In this document: piece by piece, positions 1 to 9,771 of the stretch
How the letters are laid out: each line of letters begins with the position of its first letter
How positions within the stretch are numbered: position 1 is the first letter of the stretch
Assembly (NCBI GenBank): GCA_007130845.1
Contig: SLRP01000088.1
Coordinates: 1-32,563 of the forward strand
Reading direction: 5' to 3'
Source of the DNA: Kiritimatiellia bacterium
GTDB lineage: Bacteria; Verrucomicrobiota; Kiritimatiellia; SLAD01
DNA length: 32,563 bases
The notes under the pieces: generated by a model
The model's database searches: none
The model's input: only the letters and a program-made list of their open reading frames with translations
Told to the model about the DNA's origin: nothing
Position numbers and translations under genes: made by a program

Positions 1-1329
1 CTGTTTACCGACCTTGTTACAGCAGACGCTGGACAGCGAATAGACAACATTTCACTCAACATGAAAGCAGAGGCTAAAGAGGAAATGTCGCTCATAAAAG
101 TTGACGGCCCTTTGTCGATTCATGGAGGCGGGCGCGTAACGGACATGCAGATCAATATGGAGTTATGGGCCGGTAATGAGACTTTGCGTGCAATCCTCAA
201 GAGCTCCGGAGACAAAGTAGTAACGGACCATTTCGAGGTTATTGCGAATGCATTCCAAAACCCGGACTTTGCGAGCAAAGTTGAAACTGTGCCGGAGGAG
301 GTTCCTGACCGGGATAAAATGGTCGACACCCATAAGGATAAAATCACTCCTCCCCGGGCACCCGACACAGAACCTGTATGGGCCGGGATTCTGGCCGAAC
401 TCGATCTGAAAACAGGGGAATTGATTCTGCCTGGAGAATACAATTTAAAGGAATTGAACCTTCAGGCAAGAGTGGAAGAAGATGTGGTCAGGCTGGAAAA
501 GTTGAATACGCTTCTCGGGGAAAGCCCGGCAAGTGCCGAGGGGAAACTATGGTTCCGATCAGATGCCCCGGCAAAACCGTACCATCTCGAGGCCGAGTTT
601 TCATTGCTCGAATTTGATACGGGCTCTTATCTTCGCAGTGTAGATCCGGATATTATTCCGGTCCTTGACGCTATCATTTCCATGGATGGACGGGTTACCT
701 CGGAGGCCGGAACCCCTCAGCTCCTGCCTGAATACCTGACTGGAGATTTTTCGGTTCACGCAAATGACGGCGTACTGAGGGCATTACGGCGCGGCGCGGC
801 GAGCGAAACACTGGGCCTTGCAGATGCCGCCGGACGGCTGGGAGCCCTGTTGACAGGACAACAGGATGTCGAAGCGGTGAGCAGACTGGTATCTTACTTC
901 AATGCAATTGAAATTGATGAATTCATACTGGAAGCCCGCCGCAATGCCGATCAGACTGTCGACCTTTCAAAAATCATGTTGCGCAACCCTGAAATCCTTA
1001 TCCAGGGCCGGGGGAAAATCGGTCATATTGATGGACGGGAACCATTGCGGCAGCCGATTGAAATGACGCTGGAAATAGGGGCGCGCGAGCCGTTGTCAAA
1101 ACTCCTTGATGAACTGAATCTTCTGGAGGATGAGGCCGGCGAAGAGGGTTATAGACCCCTGACCCGAGTTGTTAAGATTGAGGGAAACGCAGGTGAACCG
1201 GACCCGCGCGCTTTTTGGCGGATCATTGTTGAAGCAGCCGGCCGCAAACTCATCGGCGGCAGAAAGGGAGACGACGGGGAAAAGAAGGACTCGCCCATTG
1301 AAGACCTGCGGGGAATATTTGGATTTTAG
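1..1329 (+). CDS. AsmA-like C-terminal region protein (5'-truncated by window edge)
   Basis: Frame +1 is open from base 1 (LFTDLVTADAGQRIDNISLNM precedes the listed Met61), so the listed ORF start is probably not the real one. C-terminal part resembles AsmA-like proteins (repeated beta-rich segments, 'DAIISMDGRVTSEAGTPQLLPEYLTGDFSVHANDGVLRAL'). Confidence 0.6.
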   Translation: MFTDLVTADAGQRIDNISLNMKAEAKEEMSLIKVDGPLSIHGGGRVTDMQINMELWAGNETLRAILKSSGDKVVTDHFEVIANAFQNPDFASKVETVPEEVPDRDKMVDTHKDKITPPRAPDTEPVWAGILAELDLKTGELILPGEYNLKELNLQARVEEDVVRLEKLNTLLGESPASAEGKLWFRSDAPAKPYHLEAEFSLLEFDTGSYLRSVDPDIIPVLDAIISMDGRVTSEAGTPQLLPEYLTGDFSVHANDGVLRALRRGAASETLGLADAAGRLGALLTGQQDVEAVSRLVSYFNAIEIDEFILEARRNADQTVDLSKIMLRNPEILIQGRGKIGHIDGREPLRQPIEMTLEIGAREPLSKLLDELNLLEDEAGEEGYRPLTRVVKIEGNAGEPDPRAFWRIIVEAAGRKLIGGRKGDDGEKKDSPIEDLRGIFGF

Positions 1330-1358
1330 GTTACCCTGCTAATTTCAGAAAGGTAACC
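1329..1358 (+). terminator. Hairpin directly after the stop codon (ggttacc / ggtaacc, 7 bp); possible weak terminator, no U-tract
   Basis: ggttacc at 1329-1335 and ggtaacc at 1352-1358, with an inner ctg/cag pair. Confidence 0.35.
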
Positions 1359-1553
1359 AGGACAACAAATTCCTCGTTCAAACCGGTCCTTTATTCTGCC
1401 TATGCGGTTTCCGCAGGATACAAGGAATGTATTCGACCAAGCGGAATTGGCTTTTCCGGGCACAGCAGAGCGGCGAGTGTTTCCTGAAATTCATTGTTGC
1501 GCACCGGGCCGGGTATAATATTCTGCACACCACATCAATATGGACTGGAATCT

Positions 1554-3233
1554 ATGAATACTGAAGAAACTGCACCCGGCAAGCATTTCATACGGCAGAT
1601 AATAGAGAGGGATGTCAGGTCGGGCAAATGGTCAGGCCGTGTGGTTACCCGCTTTCCGCCTGAGCCCAACGGCTATCTCCATATCGGACATGCAAAGAGC
1701 GTATGCCTTAATTTCGGCATGGCCGCGGAATATGGGGGAACATGCCATCTACGCATGGACGACACGAATCCTGTAAAGGAGGAACTTGAATATGTGGAGG
1801 CGATAAAGGAGGACGTACGCTGGCTTGGTTTCGACTGGGGAGAGCATTTTCATTATGCATCGGATTACTTCGAGCAAATGTACAAGTATGCCGTAGAGCT
1901 GATCAGGCAGGGAAATGCCTATGTCTGCGCGTTGAGCAGTGAGGAGTGGAAAGATTACAGGGGGATCCCGGAAAAGCCGGGGATGGAAAGCCCCCACCGA
2001 AACCGGCCGGTTGACGAAAATCTTGAACTTTTTTCCATGATGCGGGCCGGCGAATTTCCGGACGGGGCCATGGTACTGCGCGCAAAAATCGATATGGGAT
2101 CTCCCAACCTGCACATGCGCGACCCTGTTTTGTACCGTATATTGAAGGCAAAACATCCGCACACCGACGGCGTGTGGTGCATTTACCCCACCTATGACTT
2201 TGCCCACTGCCTTGAGGACTCAATTGAAGGGATAACCCATTCGTTGTGTACGCTTGAGTTCGAAGTTCACCGACCACTGTATGACTGGATTCTGGATAAG
2301 CTGGGCATCCATCATCCGCAACAGATAGAGTTCGCCAGGCTCAATATGACTTACACCGTAATGAGCAAACGAAAACTGATCAACCTCATCAATGAAGGAT
2401 ATGTAGACGGGTGGGACGATCCGCGCCTGCCGACCGTGCGCGGCATGAGGCGCCGCGGGGTAACACCGGCGTCAATTCGTAACTTCTGCGAGCGTATAGG
2501 TGTTACAAAATACGACAGCCTCACCGACACTGCGTTGCTGGAACATTTCATCAGAGACGACCTGAACCGTCATGCGACGCGGGCCCTGGCGGTTCTGAAT
2601 CCGGTAAAGCTGATTATCGAAAATTACCCGGAAGACGAGGAAGAGGAATTCGACGCTGTCAACAATCCCGAGAGTCCGGATGCCGGAACCAGGAAGATCC
2701 CCTTCGGCAGGGAGCTCTACATTGAACGGGAAGACTTTATGGAGGATCCTCCAAAGAAATATTACAGGCTTGCCCCGGGACGGGAGGTACGCCTGAGGTA
2801 CGCCTGTCTTATCACATGCACAGGAGTCAAAAAAGACGAGGTTTCCGGAGAAATCGAGAAGATTTATTGCCGTTGGGATCCGGATTCCCGAGGTGGGGGA
2901 GCTCCTGACGGACGGAAGGTAAAGGGAACCATACACTGGGTATCTGCACGCCACGCCGGAGAAGCGGACGTCAGGCTCTACGACAGGCTATTCAATGTTG
3001 AGGAACCGGGCGCGGATAATGGGGAGGATTACCTGACGCATATCAATCAAGATTCCCTGAGGACAGTGAAGGCCAAAGTTGAGCCCTCTTTGATGAACGC
3101 GGCCGCAGGAAGCCATATTCAATTCGAACGCCTTGGCTACTTTTATGCAGACCATGTCAATTCCAAGCCTGGCAAGCCGGTGTTCAATCGCACCGCCACC
3201 CTGAGAGATCAATGGGCCAAGAAAGGACAATGA
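1554..3233 (+). CDS. glnS: Glutaminyl-tRNA synthetase
   Basis: Class I synthetase signatures: '[24 protein letters not shown]' (HIGH) and '[11 protein letters not shown]' (KMSKS-like). ORF track starts at TTG 1494; ATG 1554 ([26 protein letters not shown]) is the more likely start. Confidence 0.95.
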   Translation: MNTEETAPGKHFIRQIIERDVRSGKWSGRVVTRFPPEPNGYLHIGHAKSVCLNFGMAAEYGGTCHLRMDDTNPVKEELEYVEAIKEDVRWLGFDWGEHFHYASDYFEQMYKYAVELIRQGNAYVCALSSEEWKDYRGIPEKPGMESPHRNRPVDENLELFSMMRAGEFPDGAMVLRAKIDMGSPNLHMRDPVLYRILKAKHPHTDGVWCIYPTYDFAHCLEDSIEGITHSLCTLEFEVHRPLYDWILDKLGIHHPQQIEFARLNMTYTVMSKRKLINLINEGYVDGWDDPRLPTVRGMRRRGVTPASIRNFCERIGVTKYDSLTDTALLEHFIRDDLNRHATRALAVLNPVKLIIENYPEDEEEEFDAVNNPESPDAGTRKIPFGRELYIEREDFMEDPPKKYYRLAPGREVRLRYACLITCTGVKKDEVSGEIEKIYCRWDPDSRGGGAPDGRKVKGTIHWVSARHAGEADVRLYDRLFNVEEPGADNGEDYLTHINQDSLRTVKAKVEPSLMNAAAGSHIQFERLGYFYADHVNSKPGKPVFNRTATLRDQWAKKGQ

Positions 3234-3379
3234 CCATCGTTCACAGGGATTATTGCCGCATCTCTACACATGGTCCTAAACCATTTCATGTGGAAAGATG
3301 CGCCAGGAGTACACTGTCAACCCGGCTTTACCGGACCACTGGTATTCCCTTGTCCGTACGGATATGTTAGTTTTTTGTT

Positions 3380-5971
3380 GTGAGCCATCAGTTCATCAGT
3401 TCAGGCACGGACAAACTCGATTCCGTAATTCAGGGGTTTCAGCCCGGTGACAATGTGGTCTGGCAGGTGGACTCGCTCGACAGTTATCGTTTTTTCGCGG
3501 AGCCTTTCATTTCAAGGTCCATCGAAGCCGGCCGCACCTGTCTCTACATACGTTTTGCGGATCATGAGCCCATACTTGCCGAACGCAGCGAATTACATGT
3601 AGTTGAGGTGGATCCCAAGCCCGGTTTCGAAGCATTCAGCGGGGATGTACACCGGATCATCAATGATCATGGCCGGAAAACCTTTTATGTGTTCGATAAT
3701 CTCACTTCACTGGTTTCGCTGTGGGCCACGGATGAACTGCTTGCCAATTTTTTCCAGGCAACATGTCCGTTCCTGTATGAACTTGATACCGTCGCCTTTT
3801 TCGCGCTGGGGCGCGGGTCTCATGCTTACCGGTCCGTAGCGCGAATCCGGGAAACCACGCAGGTGTTGATAGATGTTCATTATTCCCATGAACAAATGAT
3901 CGTACACCCTCTTAAAGTACGAAACCTTAACGATCCGGTCGCCCTTTCGCCTTATATTGCGGAACCCGATAGATGGACGCCCTTGATGGTTGAAGATTCG
4001 GCTCGTGATACGGGCGAGGCAATCGGGGCCGCTGCCCCATGGGTAAACGTGTACCAGGGCTTGAAGAAAATACTGGAGGAGGGAGATCCGGAAGCCGAGC
4101 TCAGCCCCCGGACACAGGAACTGCGAACCGCTTTATCCAATATGTTGTTCGGCAGCGACCCTGAACTGAACCGCCTGGCCGACGGCTATCTCTCCATTAA
4201 ACAAATCTGTGATATACGCGACCGTATGATCGGATCGGGACGGGTTGGAGGAAAGGCGGCCGGAATGATACTGGCCCGTGCGGTGTTGTCACGGAAATGG
4301 GGAGGCCGAACCATGATGGAAGGTCCGGAAAACTCGGATTCATGGTTTATCGGGTCGGACGTGTTCTATACATACCTGATACGCAACGCCCTTTTTCGTC
4401 TTCGCCTTCAACTCACGCAAAAAAAGAATGTATCCCAGGAGGATTTCGAGGAAGCCGAATCCAGATTTCTTGCGGGGCAGTTTCCGAAGGATGTCTTTGA
4501 TTCTTTTCGCAGTATTCTGGAAACCATTGGGGAAAACCCCATAATCGTGCGTTCGAGCAGTCTGCTGGAGGACGGTTTCGGCAATGCGTTCGCAGGCAAA
4601 TATCTGAGCGTGTTTTGTGTTAATCAGGGATCCATTGATGACAGGCTTAAAGCCCTGGCAACGGCAGTTAAGCAGGTTTACGCCAGCACGCTTAATCCTG
4701 ATGCCTTGACCTACCGGCACCGCCGCGGACTTGCCGAAACAGATGAACAAATGGGCATACTTATTCAAAGGGTCGCGGGGGGCGCGCGCGGCAGACACCA
4801 TTACCCGCTGCTCGCAGGCGTTGCATTCTCCCGCAATCTCCACGTGTGGACCGACCGCATAGATCCTATGAAGGGGGTTATTCGCCTTGTATTCGGGCTG
4901 GGAACAAGGGCAGTTAACAGGATTGAACGCGATTACCCCAGAATGATCGCGATCAGCCATCCCGAGCTGCGCCCCGAAATAGGAGAGGAGATAATCCGCT
5001 ATTCCCAGCGCGACGTGGATCTTCTTGATCTGAACACAAACGCCTTCGAAATAAGAAATTTTAAAGACGTCATTAAAGGGGAATATCTTCCCGGCATCCA
5101 TCAGTTGATTTCATTTCAGGACGGCGGCAATGTAACGGACCCGATAGTCAACCTGCCCAGGATTAAAGGCGGACAACCCATACTCACTTTCAATAACCTT
5201 ATCCGCAACACTGGATTCGTGCGTATAATGGGAGAACTCCTGGAAGCCCTGGAGAAGGCCTACGGACATCCGGTAGACACGGAATTTGCCGCGGAACTGT
5301 CCGGGTCAGGAGATCCCGTCATTAACTTACTGCAGTGCCGGCCATTGACCCTCCCCGGAGGCATAGACCGTATCAAATGGCCGGAAGGCATACCCAAAAA
5401 CCGGATACTCTTCCGTTCCAACCGATTTATTAGCGGAGGCAGGATACCCGATATCCGGTTCATAGTGTATATAGACCCTAGAAAATACAGCGCCTTGCGG
5501 GACTTGGAGTTAAAAAAATCCCTTCCCCGAATGATAGCGCGGCTTAACCGTCATTTCGAATTGCACAATGAGACTGTGATAATGATGGGACCAGGACGGT
5601 GGGGAAGCACTAACCTGGATCTGGGAATTCCGATCGGGTATGCGGACATCGATCACGTGTCGGTATTGGTAGAAATATCCAGAGAAGAGGCAGGACATGT
5701 TCCCGAAGTTTCCTATGGGACACACTTTTTCCAGGACCTCGTGGAGGCAAATACCATTTATCTTCCAGTGTATCCGGATGATGAGGAGAGCGGCTTCAAC
5801 GAACGGTTCTTCCGAAACGCGCCCAACGCCCTTCACCGTTTTATAGATGACAGCAGGCGTTATGGGGACACATTGCGGCTGATAGACGTTCCCGAGGTTA
5901 CAGACGGCGCGACGGCATGTCTGCTTGCCGATCCTGAACAGCGCAGGGCAATGTGTTATCTGCAGGAGTGA
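3380..5971 (+). CDS. PEP/pyruvate-binding (PPDK_N-like) domain protein with N-terminal degenerate KaiC/RAD55-like domain
   Basis: N-terminus 'FISSGTDKLDSVIQGFQPGDNVVWQV...TCLYIRFADH' resembles RAD55/KaiC 'GIPGLDELLGGGLPRG', but there is no GxxGxGKT. Middle 'GRVGGKAAGMILARA' and 'NPIIVRSSSLLEDGFGNAFAGKYLSVF' match PPDK_N/PpsA. C-terminus has 'MMGPGRWGSTNLDLGIPIGYADI...GTHFFQDLVEA'. GTG start, with an in-frame TAG at 3368-3370 just upstream. Confidence 0.8.
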   Translation: MSHQFISSGTDKLDSVIQGFQPGDNVVWQVDSLDSYRFFAEPFISRSIEAGRTCLYIRFADHEPILAERSELHVVEVDPKPGFEAFSGDVHRIINDHGRKTFYVFDNLTSLVSLWATDELLANFFQATCPFLYELDTVAFFALGRGSHAYRSVARIRETTQVLIDVHYSHEQMIVHPLKVRNLNDPVALSPYIAEPDRWTPLMVEDSARDTGEAIGAAAPWVNVYQGLKKILEEGDPEAELSPRTQELRTALSNMLFGSDPELNRLADGYLSIKQICDIRDRMIGSGRVGGKAAGMILARAVLSRKWGGRTMMEGPENSDSWFIGSDVFYTYLIRNALFRLRLQLTQKKNVSQEDFEEAESRFLAGQFPKDVFDSFRSILETIGENPIIVRSSSLLEDGFGNAFAGKYLSVFCVNQGSIDDRLKALATAVKQVYASTLNPDALTYRHRRGLAETDEQMGILIQRVAGGARGRHHYPLLAGVAFSRNLHVWTDRIDPMKGVIRLVFGLGTRAVNRIERDYPRMIAISHPELRPEIGEEIIRYSQRDVDLLDLNTNAFEIRNFKDVIKGEYLPGIHQLISFQDGGNVTDPIVNLPRIKGGQPILTFNNLIRNTGFVRIMGELLEALEKAYGHPVDTEFAAELSGSGDPVINLLQCRPLTLPGGIDRIKWPEGIPKNRILFRSNRFISGGRIPDIRFIVYIDPRKYSALRDLELKKSLPRMIARLNRHFELHNETVIMMGPGRWGSTNLDLGIPIGYADIDHVSVLVEISREEAGHVPEVSYGTHFFQDLVEANTIYLPVYPDDEESGFNERFFRNAPNALHRFIDDSRRYGDTLRLIDVPEVTDGATACLLADPEQRRAMCYLQE

Positions 5972-6079
5972 ACCGTGTTCAACATTGAGCGAGCCTAATA
6001 CCTTGCAATTTACTCATAACATCTGTAGACCATATCGGATATTTTCAGACATTGCCGGAAGTAACAGAAGGGATCTCCG

Positions 6080-7330
6080 ATGAGCGAAGAGTTAAATCCA
6101 TTTAAAATTGCCCAGAAACAGTTTGACGAAGCCGCGGAAATGCTCGGACTCGACAACGCCATGAGGGAACTGCTGCGCTGGCCGCGCAGGGAATACAAGT
6201 TTACCATACCGGTGCGGATGGATGACGGGTCCACGAAGGTGTTTCACGGTTACAGGGTGCAGTATAATGACGCCCGCGGACCCAATAAGGGAGGTCTGAG
6301 ATGGCATCCGGAAGAAACAATCGATACCGTCCGGGCGCTTGCTGCCTGGATGACATGGAAAACAGCCGTTGTGGATATCCCTCTTGGTGGAGGAAAAGGG
6401 GGTGTGACCTGCGACCCGAAAAAACTATCCGACGGCGAGAAGGAACGGCTTGCCCGCGGATGGGTCAGAATGATTGCTCGCGAACTCGGGGAACACCGGG
6501 ATGTTCCTGCGCCTGATGTTTACACCACACCGCAGATCATGGCGTGGATGATGGATGAATTTGAAGCAATAGTTGGACGATCGCATCCGGCTGTAATAAC
6601 CGGCAAACCACTGCCGTTGGGCGGATCACAGGGACGGAATGACGCCACCGCGAGAGGCGGCGTATATACTGTTCGTGAAGCATGCAAGGTACTGAATGTG
6701 GATCCGCATGGAACTTATGCCGTACAGGGATTCGGCAATGCCGGCCAGTATGCCGCTTTGCTGCACAACGAGGTTCTTGGAGGAGGCAGGCTGGTTGCCG
6801 TATCCGATACAAGCGGGGGCATCCACGTTCAGGACGGAATGGATCCTCAGGATATTGTTGATCATAAACTTAAGACTGGAAAGGTAACCGGTTTCCCCGG
6901 ATCCAAATCAATCAGTAACGAGGAACTGCTGGAACTGGATGTCAATGTTCTTTATCCGTCAGCCTTGGAAAATGTAATTCACAGTCGGAACGCGGACAAT
7001 ATAAAGGCGCGGATATGTTGCGAGCTCGCAAATGGCCCCACCACACCTGAGGCGGATGATATCCTGTACAGGAACGGGGTGCACGTCATACCTGATTTCC
7101 TTGCCAATGCCGGTGGGGTAACAGTGAGCTATTTCGAACAGGTTCAAGGCACATATAACTATTACTGGACACTAGAGAAAATACATCGCGACCTGGATGA
7201 TAAAATGACAGCGGCATACCACAGCGTTTTGGAAATGCAGCGGGACATGAAAGTACAACCCCGGATGGCAGCCTATCTGGTTTCGGTGGCCCGTGTAGCC
7301 GAAGCCGTAAAGCTTCGCGGATGGGTATAG
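6080..7330 (+). CDS. gdhA: Glu/Leu/Phe/Val dehydrogenase family (glutamate dehydrogenase)
   Basis: '[52 protein letters not shown]', '[18 protein letters not shown]', '[12 protein letters not shown]' and '[10 protein letters not shown]' are canonical GDH motifs. Confidence 0.95.
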   Translation: MSEELNPFKIAQKQFDEAAEMLGLDNAMRELLRWPRREYKFTIPVRMDDGSTKVFHGYRVQYNDARGPNKGGLRWHPEETIDTVRALAAWMTWKTAVVDIPLGGGKGGVTCDPKKLSDGEKERLARGWVRMIARELGEHRDVPAPDVYTTPQIMAWMMDEFEAIVGRSHPAVITGKPLPLGGSQGRNDATARGGVYTVREACKVLNVDPHGTYAVQGFGNAGQYAALLHNEVLGGGRLVAVSDTSGGIHVQDGMDPQDIVDHKLKTGKVTGFPGSKSISNEELLELDVNVLYPSALENVIHSRNADNIKARICCELANGPTTPEADDILYRNGVHVIPDFLANAGGVTVSYFEQVQGTYNYYWTLEKIHRDLDDKMTAAYHSVLEMQRDMKVQPRMAAYLVSVARVAEAVKLRGWV

Positions 7331-7332
7331 AC

Positions 7333-7413
7333 ACAGGGACAGACACCTTGTTGTCTACAGCCTACCAACAAATGGAATACCGCTAAACTGTTCCACTGTT
7401 TCTCTGTCCCTGT
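7333..7413 (+). other. 11-bp inverted repeat immediately after gdhA (3' UTR structure)
   Basis: acagggacaga (7333-7343) and tctgtccctgt (7403-7413) are perfect reverse complements. A smaller ttgttg/caacaa stem lies inside. Confidence 0.6.
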
Positions 7414-7432
7414 TGGCTCCTCTGTTGGCTCC
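7411..7432. repeat. Short direct repeat, tgttggctcc x2 with 12-nt period
   Basis: tgttggctcctc followed by tgttggctccgt at 7411-7434. Confidence 0.6.
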
Positions 7433-7462
7433 GTCCTGCGGGCCAAGGAGGAAGGCCGCATG

Positions 7463-7489
7463 AAAAAGCCTCTTGATTGAACAAGAAGC
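7463..7489 (-). terminator. Intrinsic terminator for the minus-strand repeat-protein gene
   Basis: On the minus strand: gcttcttg-ttcaat-caagaggc (8-bp stem with one GU) followed by TTTTT. On plus this is AAAAA 7463-7467, then gcctcttg 7468-7475 / caagaagc 7482-7489. Confidence 0.75.
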
Positions 7490-7515
7490 CTGCCCGTAGC
7501 TGTAAACCGGTTGAA

Positions 7516-8097
7516 TCACCAATTGAAGTTAAGAATTGGCAGGACTTTCCATGACTCCTTGCCGGTTGCTATATTAACAATACCGATCTGAAGTCCGTCC
7601 AAATGACGAGTGATGTTCAAGGCTCCGAGCTGAAGTCCGGACACGGAGGCCGCACGGTTAATCAACCCCAACTGAACCCCCGCCAGCGAATCGGAACAGT
7701 TGAATATCCCGAATTGTCCCCCGGCAACATCGCCCTTTGTATAATTCGTCAGCCCTGCCTGCGCCCCGGTAACATTGCCGTTCACCCAGTTGAACAGGCC
7801 TTCCTGAACGCCTCTGACCTGCAGGTTAACGTAATTGAACAAACCAAACTGAAAACCCGACATCGTATCGTCCACGCGGTTTAACAGACCTATATCCAGG
7901 CCTGCCACGTCCAGGTTGCGCCCGTGGACAAGGTTGATACGCAGGCCGTGTATGTCAGTATCAGCCCTTTGAACCTGGACAGGGGAAAACAGGGAGAGTT
8001 GAAACGGCTTCACACCTTCAGAAGCCCGCGCATCAACTATGGTCACAAGCAACAACATGCACACAGACAAACTGAAAAAGGCTTTACCGTTCTTCAT
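7516..8097 (-). CDS. Secreted repeat protein (LA_2272-type surface repeat-like), about eight tandem 15-residue repeats
   Basis: Signal peptide (MKNGKAFFSLSVCMLLLVTIVDARA) then repeats GLDIGLLNRVDDTMS / GFQFGLFNYVNLQVR / GVQEGLFNWVNGNVT / GAQAGLTNYTKGDVA and more. ORF track starts at 8109; the ATG ending at 8097 has a GGAG upstream and is preferred. Confidence 0.75.
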   Translation of the reverse strand: MKNGKAFFSLSVCMLLLVTIVDARASEGVKPFQLSLFSPVQVQRADTDIHGLRINLVHGRNLDVAGLDIGLLNRVDDTMSGFQFGLFNYVNLQVRGVQEGLFNWVNGNVTGAQAGLTNYTKGDVAGGQFGIFNCSDSLAGVQLGLINRAASVSGLQLGALNITRHLDGLQIGIVNIATGKESWKVLPILNFNW

Positions 8098-8320
8098 GAC
8101 AATCTCCATCTTGATTATTGGCGGCTCACGCGTTCACCTTGATAGTTAACCATTACGGGAACGGGGATCAAGATCAAATCACCTGCTCCACAACTACCCC
8201 GCCTTATTTCGGGATAGGGTTTTAACGGAAAAAGTCTCTGCCGCTTGTCAGCGAGGCCATGGCGTGCTACAGAAGTTGGTGTTTAGTTTTTTTGAACATC
8301 AAACAAGGAGATACCAGGCA

Positions 8321-9538
8321 ATGCCACGAACAGACCTGTCAGGGAACATGTTGATAGCCCAGAGCGGCGGGCCAACGGCCGTTATCAATCAAAGCCTAGT
8401 GGGGGCGATTCTAGAGGCCAAGAGAAGAAAACAGATCACGAAAATCTATGGTGCACTTCACGGCATCAAAGGCATCCTGGATGAAAACCTGGTTGATCTG
8501 GGCCGCGAATCCAAGGCCACACTGGAAGCAGTTGCCAAGACTCCTTCGTCCGCCCTTGGGTCGGTACGCAAGAAACCTACGACGGACGACTGTAGAAAAA
8601 TCTTCTCAGTCCTCAAAAAATATAACGTGAGGTATTTTTTCTATATCGGAGGAAACGATTCCGCCGAGACTACGCACATCATCAACGAGGAGGCCCGTAA
8701 GGCGGATTACGAGTTGCGCTGTTTTCACATATGCAAAACCATAGACAATGATCTTCGCCGCAACGATCACACGCCCGGATTTGCCAGCGGTGCGAAATTC
8801 GTGGCTCAGGCTTTCATGGGTGACAACCTGGACAACAGGGCTCTGGCCGGCGTAAAAATCAATGTGGTAATGGGACGACATGCCGGATTCCTAACAGCTG
8901 CTTCAGCGCTTGCCAGGGTTTATCCTGATGACGGCCCTCACCTGATTTATCTCCCGGAAAGACCGTTCGCAATGAGTCGATTCCTTGCGGATGTGAAGCG
9001 GGTATATGCCAAACACGGCAGATGCGTTGTTGCAGTATCCGAAGGCATCTCCGACAAGAACGGCACACCCATTGCGAGCCTTTTCACCAAGGAGGTCGAT
9101 GCCCACGGCAACGTGCAGTTGAGCGGGACCGGCGCCCTTGGCGATCTGCTTGCGTCCCAGGTGCGGGAAAAAACAAAAATATCCCGTGTGCGTTCGGACA
9201 CATTCGGCTATCTCCAGCGCTCCTTTCCGGGCGTGGTATCCGAGGTTGACTCGAGGGAAGCGCGCGCGGTTGGCCGCGAAGCGGTAAAATTCGCAACCGG
9301 CGGTCACTCGAGCGGCAGCGTCGCAATTCAACGGAAGCGAGCGAAAAACTATCGAGTGGAATACATACGGGTTCCTCTCAGCAGTGTCGCTAAGGAAACC
9401 AGACACATGCCGGCATCACACATCAACAAGGCCGGCAATGATGTCACAAGTGCATTTGTAGAATACGTGCGTCCGCTGGTTGGCCCCCTGCCCAGGATTG
9501 GACGCCTGAAGGCATATCAGGTTAAGAAGAAAAAATGA
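8321..9538 (+). CDS. 6-phosphofructokinase family, predicted pyrophosphate-dependent
   Basis: 'AQSGGPTAVINQSL', 'YIGGNDSAETTH' (GGND in place of GGDG) and 'CKTIDND' (Lys preceding TIDND). Listed GTG start 8264; ATG 8321 has AAGGAG about 10 nt upstream. Confidence 0.9.
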   Translation: MPRTDLSGNMLIAQSGGPTAVINQSLVGAILEAKRRKQITKIYGALHGIKGILDENLVDLGRESKATLEAVAKTPSSALGSVRKKPTTDDCRKIFSVLKKYNVRYFFYIGGNDSAETTHIINEEARKADYELRCFHICKTIDNDLRRNDHTPGFASGAKFVAQAFMGDNLDNRALAGVKINVVMGRHAGFLTAASALARVYPDDGPHLIYLPERPFAMSRFLADVKRVYAKHGRCVVAVSEGISDKNGTPIASLFTKEVDAHGNVQLSGTGALGDLLASQVREKTKISRVRSDTFGYLQRSFPGVVSEVDSREARAVGREAVKFATGGHSSGSVAIQRKRAKNYRVEYIRVPLSSVAKETRHMPASHINKAGNDVTSAFVEYVRPLVGPLPRIGRLKAYQVKKKK

Positions 9539-9590
9539 TGAGTTGCCGGTGATTGCCGTTCGTCAATATGAATGACCTTTAAACTTACGA

Positions 9591-9614
9591 ATCCGCCTCT
9601 TATAAGGGGCGGAT
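9591..9614 (+). terminator. Candidate hairpin terminator after the PFK gene (9-bp stem, no clear U-tract)
   Basis: atccgcctc-ttataa-ggggcggat. Confidence 0.4.
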
Positions 9615-9771
9615 CTGAATTTGCCGTTTGGAAGCGAACCACCATATGGCATTGGCCGATGTATTAAAAAGCCGATCAACCATAGGCATGCAACGTTGAT
9701 ATAATGTCCGATAGAGCGAAGGTTTATTTTAACAGCCCTCAATCGACTCTAAACATACGCCCGTTATTCTT

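Noticed and set aside
4340-5101. 253-aa minus-strand ORF
   Set aside because: Fully antisense to the PPDK_N fusion gene, with no recognisable domain; typical shadow ORF.
7440-7515. Stretch 'aagcctgcccgtagctgtaaaccgg' resembling the core of a cobalamin riboswitch
   Set aside because: No convincing P3-P6 core or B12 box, no plus-strand gene immediately downstream, and the preceding hairpin is better explained as a minus-strand intrinsic terminator.
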